Below are positions 21,931-32,172 of a stretch of DNA of 64,000 nucleotides, one piece after another. Numbering within the stretch: position 1 is the first letter of the stretch; each line of letters begins with the position of its first letter. The notes under the pieces are model-generated. The model was not told the origin of the DNA. It saw only the letters and a program-made list of their open reading frames with translations, and did not search any database. The stretch is from Climacteris rufus (Eukaryota > Chordata > Aves > Passeriformes > Climacteridae). The stretch spans positions 422,504 through 486,503 of the forward strand of contig VZRZ01003127.1 of NCBI GenBank assembly GCA_013398175.1. The letters are read 5' to 3'. The position numbers were made by a program, and so were the translations under genes.

Positions 21931-24385
21931 CACGCCTGGGCTGCCTCGATGACACAAATCCTCAAACCCACCCCAGGGGCGTTGGCTCTAAGCCCGGCCT
22001 TGCTGGAAAAGCTGCTAAAGCTCAAGGACCTGTTGGAGTGGCTGAGCTGAGCCTCTGCTTTGCTGAAGTGGCTCCCAGCCCCCAGGGCAGCCCTGGGGTG
22101 TCCCCAACCTCCCCTCACACAACGAGGCCCTGGGAGTTCAGCACCCGCCGTGCAAGGCCCAACATTCGGGGTGATGGAGCAAAAAGCATCACAGCATGAG
22201 AAAGAGTCGGAAAAGAAATAGATTTGCAAAACTCTGAAAGCTTTAGCTGAGTGCTCCTAATAACAATGTATTATGGCAAGAGCAGGGGCACGGAAAGGCT
22301 CAGGGTATTTATAGACCCACCTAACCCTGGGATCCAGGTGCCACGTTTTGACTCCGTACCACCTTCTCCGCTGGATTTTGTTGCTGCCTGAGGATTATTT
22401 TGGAAAGAGTTATTATTATCCCTGATTTATTGCTCTGCACTAGGGGGACCTCTTACTTTCCGCCGAGACAATTACGGAACCCTCGCCGAGAGCCACTTCA
22501 AGGAATGGCAGCCTCTGCTCCCGCACTGATTGCAGGCAGACGGGGGGATGTTGCTTTTCCAAGCGTTTGGCTGATTAGGCATTGAGCCTCGTCTCCCCAT
22601 TACCTGCAGATGGGATTTTCGTCTGTATTAAACGAACAGTTCAAAGCCTCTTAATTATCACAACAGCAGCTTGCAGTTTGTTGGGGTGGAGGTTTCTTTT
22701 TTAGCCTTTTTGGGAAGTTTTCATTTCCTTTTCCTGGCGTTTGCTGTTATGGGAAGCAGCCACGCAGGCACACCAGGGGAGGCACTTTGCTGCTTTGTTT
22801 TGCTCTCCTCCAGCTCGCTCCGTATCCATTGCATCCCTCACTGCCACTTCCCACCCCACCTTCCCAGGCTGATACAGGCCTATCAAGACTGTAATCAGAA
22901 TAAAGTCAATTAAGGACAGGATTAGACTGAGAGAAGGTTAATAAGACTGTGACAACAGAGCATTTATTCCCGAGTCTTTCCCTTCCATCCTTCACCGTCC
23001 AAGTCTATTTTCCCCAGCCCATCAAATCCAGTTAGTGCTTCACCAAGCACACTGTGAGCTCTGCAAGGAAAACCTGGCTGGAAAATTAAAAAACACCCTA
23101 AAAAGGGGTATCTGAACCCAAAAACCCCTCATGACAACATTGTCCCAGCCCTGCCGTGTGCCAGTTGGTGACATGCTGGGAAATAAAGGTTTCTGCTCCA
23201 GGAAAACCCATTTCAGCTCTTTCTTTGCTCTTCATTTTGCATCACCTTCTGCCCTTCCTCTCCAAAAAACTTTCAGAAGAGAAAGAAAATCATCATTTTG
23301 AGAACCAGCGCATGGGGATGTGCAGCAGCCACCCTTTCCTGGGTGGTGGATCACAGGACACCTGTATGCTGAATGGGCTGGAATTTCACCCTCCTGCCTC
23401 TAGCCAAGTGTAGGGTTTTATTTCTGAGTGATTTTGCCACACAATTGATTGGAGACAACCATCCAAGGGCTCTCCAAGGTTTGCCTCCTCACCATGATTG
23501 CTCCATGGAGATCTCTCCTCCACAAGCAGCTCCTCCAGCCTCTTCAGCCATCCCTGAGGGACGAGCAGGACACACTCCTGGCTACTGAGAGCACACGTGG
23601 TTTCCTCTCCCTGGGAGAAGACAGAAATTCCAGCAAAAAACCAGGGAGTGTTTGTGGGTCAAGAGCAGCTGAGGGTTTGTGGAGTTATTGTTGGGGCTGT
23701 TGGTACAGATAACGAGCCCACGTGAGAGCGTGAACAAACCCTGATCTACAGAACAGCTTGAGAAGAGCTGCCAGTGGAGGGGAGGGAAGTGAAACTCTAC
23801 CCAAATTCCAGTCTATTTTTGCTGTTTCTACTGTGATTTTCCCAGCTTGTTGTGGTGAGAACTGAACTGGATTCATTGGTACTGGCTGCCTCCTCCAGCT
23901 GGGCACATCTGCAAATCCCACTGGGAATGGCTCCTTCTTTTGGCTCTCTGGGTCAGTATCCCAGCACCCAGGGCCATCATGATGGGCTTGGCACAAGCCA
24001 TGGGTATAAAAGGATGGTGCCCAAATCCCAAAGACTGAAAGAAGCAATAGAGTCAATGTGGAGCCTGGGAGATGCCCCAAACTTATCAGAAAATACCTAT
24101 TTTGGGGGAGAGGGATGTTTGGACTCTTGACAACCCTGACCAATTTCAGATCATCTGCCTCCTGCCTTGAGCATTTCTTGGTTTAATTACCCAAATATAT
24201 TAATTTTTTTTGATCCTTGGACTATTCTTCCATATTCCCCTGGGGTTTGTCAGAGGGACCAGATCTTAGTGATTGCAAGCAATGGTGGGAAAATTGATTA
24301 ATGTACATACAAAGCTATTCTGAATAAATTACTCCTATAAATAGTCCTAAATAAATGCTCCCCATGCCATGATTGCATCTGCAAG
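21931..24385. other. Unique non-coding stretch
   Basis: No gene is recognised. The part at 22250-22650 is AT-rich with TTATTATTATCC and CTTAATTATC cores and a gcactagggggacc string (22437-22450) that resembles the core of a CTCF site, though one mismatch-tolerant match is weak evidence. An A-rich, pyrimidine-rich mixture follows without tandem structure. Confidence 0.45.
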
Positions 24386-24448
24386 TTATACATAAATAAT
24401 AATACAGTAACAACAACAGCAATAATAATTAATAATAAAAATAATAGC
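24386..24448 (+). repeat. AAT-rich imperfect microsatellite
   Basis: ATAAATAATAATACAGTAAC, then aacaacagcaataataatta, then ataataaaaataatag: interrupted (AAT)n and (AAC)n trinucleotide repeats over about 60 bp. It lies directly beside the old LINE relic at 24490-24825; such repeats often grow from the 3' ends of retroelements, and the relic's 3' end would be on this side. Confidence 0.85.
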
Positions 24449-24489
24449 TTATTCTCTGAATAAAAAATTATGTATTTAATACTGGAATG

Positions 24490-24825
24490 GATCACTTCCC
24501 CTGAGTTTGTCCAATCCTTCACTTTCACTCCATCTACAATTCGGATTTCCAAGAAATCTTTTGGAAATGAGTTCTGCAGTTCAACCAACTCTTTTCTTTA
24601 AACCTACCTCTTGCTAATTTTATCCCGTGCCAATTCCATCTTAAATCACTTGTAGAAATGAGGAATTTCCTTTTGTTCTCTCTACCTCATCCCCGGTTTG
24701 TAAACCTCCATCAAACCCTCCTTTGGCCACCTCTTTTCTGAGCTAAGAAACCCGAGTTATTTAATCTCCTTTGGAATGAAACCTTTTGTGCCTTTTCTGG
24801 TTGTACCCACGAGGAATTGATTTCA
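24490..24825 (-). mobile_element. Old CR1-group LINE fragment (L3/turtle-CR1 type)
   Basis: Plus-strand phrases such as ttaaacctacctcttgctaa, ggtttgtaaacctccatcaa, ggccacctcttttctgagct and tttaatctcctttggaatga correspond to the complement of an old CR1-group LINE region that is widespread in turtles, crocodilians and other amniotes. Divergence is high, far beyond the modern CR1 copies here, and no open frame persists. The assignment to CR1-group rather than L2 is by recalled consensus wording, so the family level is sound but the subfamily is not. Confidence 0.65.
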
Positions 24826-25779
24826 TTAAGCAATAAAAGCTTGTTTGTCTGGTTTAGCTTAATTCACTTTCTGAGATGCAGGAAGACACTCACCCAGGTG
24901 GGGTGAGAGCCAAAGGAATTCCTGCTTAGTTATCTTGAATTCCCTCTTTTTCTACCAAAATTCTGTAATATAAAGTTGATATCCCAAACATGAGGGACTG
25001 TGGGCCTGATTTTTGCAAAAGGGCAGCAACTTCCCAAGATCTGATGATTTTTCAGTGGATTTTGCTGCAGGTCCCGTGTTGACCAGGATGGGAAGCAACA
25101 CCCAAAGCAATCCCGGGGTCTCCATGTCGTCCTGGATGTGGGGGTTTTAAATGAACCCAGGAAAGCTTGAAAGGAGGGAAAGTGGAGGTGCAGAGGTTGG
25201 GGGAGCCACTCTACAAACACCCACCTTACTTTGATGCCGTAGTTGAAGAGAGTTTAATCTCTTTTCTGTTCCCATGTTCATGCTTGGGAGAAAGTTGTCC
25301 ATGGAGAGAAAATGCTAGAAAGAAACCAGAGCCACTTTCTTGAGAGCTTTTGAGGACTTCGATTTTGGAAAAAAAGAATCTTGTTATTTTCACATTTCTT
25401 CCACGCTTCACATAGGTGTGCTCAAAACAACCTCAAAATGCTGCTGACCTTCGCTGGGTGTCTGGGATGGATTCCTACGCACTCCATGCTGGGACAAGAC
25501 CAGCGAAATCCATCAAAACCCACTTAAAAACTTCACTGAGTCTCAATTCATTTGTCCCCATCATCTTCCCAGGGGCCGCCTAATCCTCCTGCAGCCCAGA
25601 GCCCACTGCTGGCATCACCTCTCGGGGGAGAGCCTCACCCTCTCCCAGACCTTTTGTGGGAAGTGGCACCGTGATCCAATTTCCTCCTAATTGCACTAAC
25701 AAGGATGAATTAGGACTTTCATCAACAGGGGCAAGCGATCGGTTTGGAGTCAGCCATGGGCGACGGAGCCAGAGATTAA

Positions 25780-26095
25780 ACAAAACTATCATGTTAATGT
25801 CTAATAATACAACAGCAAGTGGAAATTAAGCACAAGACAAATCTGCTGCGCCGGCGACATTGGAGAGTTTGTTCTTTAAACACAACGTTATTTTAAAGGC
25901 AATGCTATTATTAGGGCCATCTAACTTAATTTCGGAGGCATAATAGAAAAGTAAATGTGCCGCAGTTGCACTTTATGTGCAATTTCGAAAACAAACCCAA
26001 AGTGAGGGAGAACGCTGCGTGTTACTGAAATAGCCACTCCAGCTAAATTCCTCTTTGATATACGTTAATTATCTCCAGCAGGGAATGGACAATTT
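25780..26095. promoter_or_regulatory. Candidate regulatory block
   Basis: AT-rich unique sequence with ctaataatac, gcaagtgg (an NKX2-type core), aaattaagcac, aatgctattattaggg, catctaacttaatttcgg and acgttaattatctcc, interspersed with isolated CpGs (gctgcgccggcgac). The absence of repeats and the mixed AT plus preserved CpG composition resemble conserved vertebrate enhancers. Conservation is not testable here. Confidence 0.3.
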
Positions 26096-27049
26096 CATTT
26101 GGAGCAGTCGGCTGGATGCTCCCCGCAACGGGAGCGAATCCCATGACGTGCCATAAAAACGGTGGAAGCATCAGCAGGGGCCCCCCATGCCCCTGGAAAA
26201 CCCAGAGGGGTTTAACCCCTGGTTTGCCAGCACTTTGATGTGAGGTGGGTGGATTTGTCCCTGAGTATGGACCCACATTCCTCATCTGGATGATCATTTT
26301 CCTAGAGCAGCCAGTTTATGGGATGGCTCTGGAATTTTTTCCTGCTTTGACCAGTGGGAAAATATTTCCCTCTAGGTTCATGGGATTTTACCCCACTAGA
26401 AATGCCTGAGCAAAGCTTTCCTTGAGCTCTCCTGCAGTGCTGAGAACTCCCCCTGTGCCTGTGCCACGTGATCTTGGGATTGATCAGAGGGTGAAGTGAT
26501 GCAATCCAATTCCCCTGCACTCATTCTGTTTTTTCCAGCGGTGATATCATTTTTCCCTTTTATTAAGTTGCATAAAAACTGCATCTTAGTGCTCGAACAT
26601 CTCATCCTGCACTTAAGGGAATGTTTTAGAGGAGCAGCAGCATTGAAAGCTTTCTTTCTTTATTAATCTGGGACATTACTCTGTGTTTTATGGCAAACAG
26701 GGAGGTAGAGCAGGTTGTAATGGTCATGTAGTGCTGCTCAGATCTCATCTTTTTGGGATATCTCCTTTTTGCTGCCTGTCATCTCCCCCAAACCTCAGGG
26801 ATGGCTTCACAGCAGTGGAAATCTGGCATCAGGGTGGACTTTTGGCTGCTGATGTTTGAGAAGGGGACAATTTGTGTCTTCATGGGCATCAAGTGAGTGG
26901 AGCATTGCACAGAAATCACATCGGGAGCCATCTCCTGCCTGACCCCTTCCTGAGCCTGCTCTGAGGCTCTCTGCTTGAGCCTAAAATAGCAAAGGAGGAA
27001 GGTTTCAAAGTGCTTCCCATGCCATCCTTTCTGTCTCATCGATGCTGAG

Positions 27050-27260
27050 ATTCCTTCCCCGCCGGCCGGGGCACTCGGCGCATATTCAGCGCAATATGAA
27101 ATTCCTGCTCAGAAACCCCCAGAGAGGCTCCTATCGACTGTCCTTTAAATAGAATTAAAATTGACTCGAGACAGATCTGCAAACCTATTGAATTACTCAG
27201 TCCACCACCAAGCCCGGGCTGGCCCTGCAGGAAGAGATAAAACTGCCTGGAGCAGAAATG
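27050..27260. promoter_or_regulatory. Candidate regulatory block with CpG cluster
   Basis: Begins with a CpG cluster (ccccgccggccggggcac, tcggcgcatattcagcgc) and continues AT-rich (ctttaaatagaattaaaatt, attgaattactcag). It has no transposon signature. This is an inference from composition only. Confidence 0.22.
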
Positions 27261-27498
27261 AGTGGACATGATGGACGTGAGGACATTACATTGGGGGCCT
27301 CTCAAGTTGGACTTGCAAAAATAGGTGACCTAGGCAGGAAATAAAAACCAGACCCCTGTGGTGAGGGTTTAATGGGTTTTGGGGGCAATGGGTGAAGGAC
27401 AAGAAGAGGGGGGATGAGGTGCATCATGGCAAGGGGATCACTTGGGGAAAAATGCAGAGCCTGTACATCCCCAGGTCCTTCCTACCCAGCAGCAAATA

Positions 27499-27542
27499 AT
27501 AGAATCATAGAATGGTTTAGGTAGGAAGGGATTTTAAAGAGC
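27499..27542 (-). mobile_element. CR1: CR1 LINE, 3'-terminal scrap
   Basis: Only the last 45 bp are kept: atagaatcatagaatggttt, then aggtaggaagggattttaaa. Orientation is minus. It abuts the far end of the shared flank block copy B, so that block is sandwiched between two CR1 3' ends of the same orientation. Confidence 0.85.
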
Positions 27543-27546
27543 TGAC

Positions 27547-27749
27547 TTTCTCCTCATCCAGCTGCAGGGTGACTTAACATATTCCCCACGTTTGCTGGGG
27601 TTTTGCTTCCAGTGGATGGAATTAGTGGCTGGAAATGGAAGAGGGTGGAACCTGTGAGGGTTTGCATCTGCCCAGAGCTGTTGGGAAGTTTTCTCGCCAA
27701 GAGTTTGCAGCAAAATGCTCATTTGCATTTCTGCATTTACATTTGTAAA
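27547..27749 (-). repeat. Dispersed flank block, copy B
   Basis: Reverse complement of copy A at 19261-19468, about 80% alike by eye with a few 1-3 bp indels. Shared runs include the complements of gttccaccctcttccatttc, tttacaaatgtaaatgcaga and caaatgagcattttg. It begins at the base next to the 3' terminus of the CR1 at 27750-28100, exactly as copy A begins next to its own CR1. The plus strand contains an octamer ATTTGCAT (27721-27728). No coding content is recognised. Confidence 0.8.
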
Positions 27750-28100
27750 TCACAGAATCCCAGAATGGTTTGGGTGGAAGGGATCTTAAGGCTTATCCTG
27801 TTCCAGCCCATGTCATGGGCAGGGACACCTTCCACTATCCCAGGTTGCTCCAAGCCCCATCCAGCCTGGCCTTGGACACTTCCAGGGATGGGGCAGCCCC
27901 AGCTGCTCTGGGCACCCTGTGCCAGGGCCTCCCGACCCTCCCAGGGAACAATTCCTTCCCAATATCCCATCTAACCCTGCCCTCTGGCAGTGGGAAGCCA
28001 TTCCCCCTTGTCCTGGCACTCCTGGCCCTTGTCCTAAACCCCTCTCCACCTCTCCTGGAGCCCCTTTAGGCACTGGAAAGGGCTCTAAGATCTCCCTGGA
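27750..28100 (-). mobile_element. CR1: CR1 LINE, 3'-end fragment
   Basis: The 3' terminus is at left (tcacagaatcccagaatggt). The body runs through gttccagcccatgtcatggg, ccaggttgctccaagcccca, gggaacaattccttcccaat, ggcagtgggaagccattccc to ggctctaagatctccctgga, where it ends. About 350 bp are retained and it is well preserved. The flank on its 3' side is shared with the CR1 at 18869-19260. Confidence 0.93.
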
Positions 28101-28130
28101 GATCACGCTTTGAGCGCTGCACTAAAATAA

Positions 28131-28455
28131 TCACAGAATCACAGAATCTCCTGAGGTGGGAGGGACCCACAAGGATCTTCCAGTCCAACCCCAGGCCCTG
28201 CACAGACACCCCAACAATCCCACCCTGTGCCTGAGGGCCTTGTGCAAACGCCCCTGGAGCTCTGGCAGCCTTGGGGCTGTGCCCATTCCCTGGGGAGTCT
28301 GGGCAGTGCCCAGCACCCTCTGGGGGAAGAGCCTTTCCCTGATATCCAACCTGACCCCCCGACACAGCTCCAGCCATTCCCTCAGGTTCTATCACTGAGC
28401 ACCAGAGAGCAGAGATCAGCATCAGCCCCTGCTCTTCCCCAACGTGGCAGGAAGG
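28131..28455 (-). mobile_element. CR1: CR1 LINE, 3'-end fragment, second subfamily
   Basis: Starts tcacagaatcacagaatctc at the 3' terminus and continues ctgaggtgggagggacccac, aaggatcttccagtccaacc, ggcagccttggggctgtgcc and cagcaccctctgggggaaga. This wording matches the subfamily at 1756-2280, in the opposite orientation. It sits only about 30 bp from the end of the preceding CR1, so the two insertions are adjacent or nested. Confidence 0.9.
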
Positions 28456-30747
28456 GAAAAAAAGGCAGGAGCTGTTCACAAACCTGTCCCCCTCCCTCAG
28501 CTCTGTTGTAGGAGCTGGGAAGTGCCCAGGATTGCTCAGTAATGCTTTTGAGCTGTGACTGGCGTGGCTGCACATCGTGGCTCTGCATCCAGGGCCTGTC
28601 TCCAGGCCACCTCACGGGCTCTGCTGGGAGCCCAGCACACGGTCAACAAACCAGCAAACCTGGAACCTCATCAGCGCTTCAGGCACCAGGGGCGTTTTAG
28701 AAGACCTTTACCATGAGTGGAATTAACAGGATGCATCCCTCTGGAACCTGTTAGCTATTTTATACAGACCTCCACTGACAAAAAAAAACTGTAATGTGCA
28801 TCTATTTTGTTTGGAAAAAGATTATTTTTAGGGCATTAGTGTTGTTCAAGGCTGTGAAATGCCAGGGAAGCATTTCATCGACTGCGCTCGCTGGTGGAGG
28901 ACAAGATATACGGGTTGCTTGGTAGGGTAAAAATGAATCATTCTGAGCATGGATAACCTCTTCTGGCTGGGCTATCCCTGCCCTGGGAAGCAATATCTGG
29001 TCTGTAGGAAGATCACGATTCGGGGCTGGATGCTCTGGCAGGGAAGAACAAGGGGAGCACTGGGATATATATAAGAGTATATTTTGGCCACCTGGCTGGG
29101 ATATTTCTTATTCTCCTCTCTTTGGTGCACATGTTTGCACAGGATATGATCTCCTTGGTGTCCAAACGGGAGGAAATGCTGGCAGGGCTCAGGAGCACCC
29201 CTGATTTATACCTGTGTGCGAGCCCCGCTCACCCCGGCCCAGCCGCCGCTATTATTAGCTGACAGATTTTAAAGAAAAACTCCATAAATCTCCCCTTGTG
29301 CCATAAATACATTCCTGCCTTGGGAGACCACGGAGAAGCTCATTATCCCACATCCTGAGAGAGAGGCATGTGTCATCCACAGTGACACGTTGAGCATCCT
29401 CAGGTTACCTCTCCGGCCGGGCCTGGGGAGTGTTTGCTGGAGTGAAAGGGAGTTGGATGCTTGCTCAGGGCACAGGATGGGAAGATGTACTATTTTGGCA
29501 AGGCAAGAGCACAAGAAATAGGATTGCTGGCTTTCATTCCCTTCTGCCTGGCTCCAGCATGTAAACATAAACAATAACTGGAGGAAAAAAGGTGTGGGGG
29601 TTTGGATTTGAGGCCTGCTGTGAGCTGGTCTGTCAGGTGGGACATTGGTCTGCAGGTCAGTTTGTTCCCAGGACTTTCCTGCAATGAAAGAATGAGGAAA
29701 TAAAAAATGGAGTGTTTTTTGTCTGGATGTGGGTCTAGTGCAGTGTCTGAGGATGCTCCATGGACCTGGGAATTTCACTCACCTCTGGTGCAATTGCCTC
29801 GTGCTTTTTCTTGTGGGTAGGAACAGCTGGATGAAAGGACTCAGCTCAGTAACTCCAAGCCACCGGACCTGATGTGTGTTTTCCAACTAAAACTGACCCC
29901 AGACCTCCACAAAGTTTTCCAGTGTGTTTCTTTGGTGCCAAAGGCTTTCAGACCTTCTCCTACAGGTCCCAGGCACAGCTGTGGCTCTCCATTAAGATGC
30001 GCCATGGAGCAGCAATCACTGGAGTACAAACCAGTTCTCTGGATTGAGAACTTGCCAAGTGTTGGATAAGCTATAATAGTCTCTTGTTGTAAGAGCACCC
30101 TGCTGACACAGGCTCTGATCTGAAAGGAATAGGAGCAGAATTAAATTCCTTTGGTTGAAGTCTGTCCATTATTCTCGGGCATTGGATTGCAGGAGCTGAA
30201 AAAACCCACTCTGGAAGCAATAAAGTGCTCTCTCTGGAGAGCCCCAAAGTGTTGTGTGCTTGGTGTTTGGAGAAATCACATGAGGCAGCTTCAAAACCAC
30301 AGCAGCTCTGGTACGTGGGGCTTGCAAGAGGGTTTTTTTCCCCCAAGGAAAGACACAATTCTGGAAAAAAGGATGGGAGCTGAAGAGCAGGGAGGGAACC
30401 TTGAGTTGGATGCACACTGCCTGAAGCCCTCCCAGTGCAGAGCCAGTCCCGCAGTGCTTGGCTCTGGGAAGTCACTTCAGGACAAGTTTTTAATATAGCT
30501 GGAAGCCTAAAGGTTTAGCCAGGTGCCTCGTGGGATTTGCAGTAGCGTCTAAGTGCTGCAACTCCTTGAAATCCTACAAAATGCGTGAGGAATGAGCTGA
30601 AGTTGAGGGAGAAGAGCAATGTGGAAGAGGTGCACACAGAACAGGGTGTTCCATGGCTTTACCAGGAAGAACCAAAGCAAGTGTGCTCCAAAATACCCTG
30701 GAGTTTCTATCTTTTCATATCAAAAAGCTGGAAAAGAGGGTTTTCTG
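28456..30747. other. Unique non-coding stretch
   Basis: No gene, transposon or tandem repeat is recognised across about 2.3 kb. Composition is moderate, with a short A run at 28780-28788. Confidence 0.55.
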
Positions 30748-31190
30748 CATGAAAAACATGGCGATGCTCCAAGGGCTGGAGCCCCTCTGCCCTGGGGTCA
30801 GGCTGGGAGAGATGAGAGTGTTCACCTGTAGAAGAAAAGGTTCTGGGGACACCTTAGAGGCCTTCCAGAGCCTCAAGGGGCTCCAGGAGAGCTGGAGAGG
30901 GACTTGGGAAAAGGGATGGACAATTGGGAATGGCTTCCCAATGCCAGAGGGCAGGGCTAGATGGGATATTGGGAAGGATTTCTTGGCTGTGAGGGTGAGA
31001 AGGCCCTGGCACAGGGTGCCCAGAGAAGCTGTGGCTGTCCCATCCCTGGAAGTGTCCAAGGCCAGGCTGGACGGGGCTTGGAGCAGCCTGGGACAGTGGA
31101 AGTTGTTGGACTTGAATGAAGGGGGGTTGGACTTGGATGATCTGTAAGGTCTTTTCCAACCCAAATCATTCTGGGATTCTGGGATTCTAT
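30748..31190 (+). mobile_element. CR1: CR1 LINE, 3'-end fragment with internal duplication
   Basis: Sense-strand CR1 from gatgctccaagggctggagc through tcacctgtagaagaaaaggt, cttccagagcctcaaggggc, ggcacagggtgcccagagaa to the terminus attctgggattctgggattc. Near 31100-31142 the usual gtgtccctgcccatggcagg phrase is replaced by two near-copies of gttggacttgRatga separated by aggggg, a local duplication not present in the other copies here. It otherwise belongs to the dominant subfamily. Confidence 0.92.
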
Positions 31191-31259
31191 TATTTCATCT
31201 TCCAATCCTTGCCCAGCTGTCAATCAGCCCCTCTCCCATCCCTGCTGCCAAGGGAAGAC

Positions 31260-31910
31260 TCTTCCTTCTCTGGCTCTGCTGAACTATTTTATTAAGATGC
31301 ATCTGGTATTGATGCCCTTTCCTCTCCCTCCCCTGCCTCTGATCTTTGTGTCAGCTGCAAACTTTATCAGGGGTGATGGGATGTTTTCTTCCAGGTCATT
31401 GATAGAAATGTCAGGTGGAGCCAGCCGGCCCTCGCAGGCAGCGGGAGCAGAAGGCGCTCTTGATTCCCACTTCAAGAGGTGCCTTTTGGAAGTTGTCAAC
31501 CAGGCAGTTTTTAATCCATCTAATTTCTGCCATGGTGATTTCCTGCCATCCCAGTTTCTTAATCAAGATGTCACGCAGAACCCAACCTTGCTGGAGCCCG
31601 AGTACATTGTGCTGACAGCGTCACCTTTATCAGCCCAAATTTATAACCTCATCAAAAAAAGATATCAACTTAGCTGGGCAAGATTTATTTTTCATAAATC
31701 CTTGTTGATTGTCATCTTTTATGTTATTCCCTTTAATTCCTTATTAAACAAGTCCCGTAGCAGACATGCCATTATTTCGCCCAAAATCAATGTCAGGCTG
31801 ACAGGGCTGTAATTACACAGGTCATCTTGTTTATCCTTCCCACATATTGGCACAACATTCGTTTTCTTCTGTCTTTCTGGATCTCTCCCCGTGCTCAAGG
31901 GTTTATTGGA
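31260..31910 (-). mobile_element. Decayed CR1-group LINE reverse-transcriptase segment
   Basis: On the minus strand, 31814-31791 encodes NYSPVSLT, matching the N-x-R/S-PVSLT motif of the reverse-transcriptase domain of CR1-group LINEs. Upstream of it is NVVPICGKDKQDDLC. Further on, DILIKKLGW (near 31575), EIRWIKNCLVD (near 31525) and INDLEEN (near 31395) follow in the order expected for the palm region. The catalytic F-A-D-D box is present as FAAD at 31361-31350: a single A-to-C change on the coding strand turns the first aspartate codon GAT into GCT. Frame changes and a stop break the segment, and part of the stretch between the palm motifs is missing. The relic belongs to an older CR1-group lineage than the modern 3' fragments. 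Confidence 0.82.
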
Positions 31911-32079
31911 GATCGGTATCACAGGCAGACCTACATCTGACTGGGTGGCACAGGCAGGGATGGGATGATTATGCATCCCGTATGGAGATCTCATGATTAA
32001 TCAAAATTCCAAGATGTTTTGACTCTACCCTGTTGGGTATTGAACTATTTCCTTGCAAGTGGAGAAAATGTTCACACCC
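31911..32079. other. Short stretch between LINE relic and CR1 tail
   Basis: No clear homology is seen. It may be the upstream continuation of the reverse-transcriptase relic, too decayed to follow. Confidence 0.35.
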
Positions 32080-32172
32080 AGTTTGGACTGGTCTAGTGGA
32101 AGATGTCCCTGCCCATGGCAGGGGGTGGAATGAGATCAGCTTTAAGGTTCTTTCTAACCCAATATCATAATT
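32080..32172 (+). mobile_element. CR1: CR1 LINE, short 3' tail
   Basis: About 90 bp: ggactggtctagtggaagat, gtccctgcccatggcagggg, gtggaatgagatcagcttta, aggttctttctaacccaata. The sense strand is plus. The terminal GATTCTATGA is lost. It lies just past the reverse-transcriptase relic and in the opposite orientation, so it is an independent insertion. Confidence 0.88.

Larger units (their letters stand above)
24826..27498. other. Unique non-coding stretch
   Basis: No gene is recognised. Two AT-rich, repeat-free blocks are listed separately (25780-26095 and 27050-27260). The rest is moderate GC without tandem structure. Confidence 0.5.

Noticed and set aside
22437..22450. gcactagggggacc as a CTCF site
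   Set aside because: It only partly fits the long CTCF consensus, and a single degenerate match has little weight without binding data.
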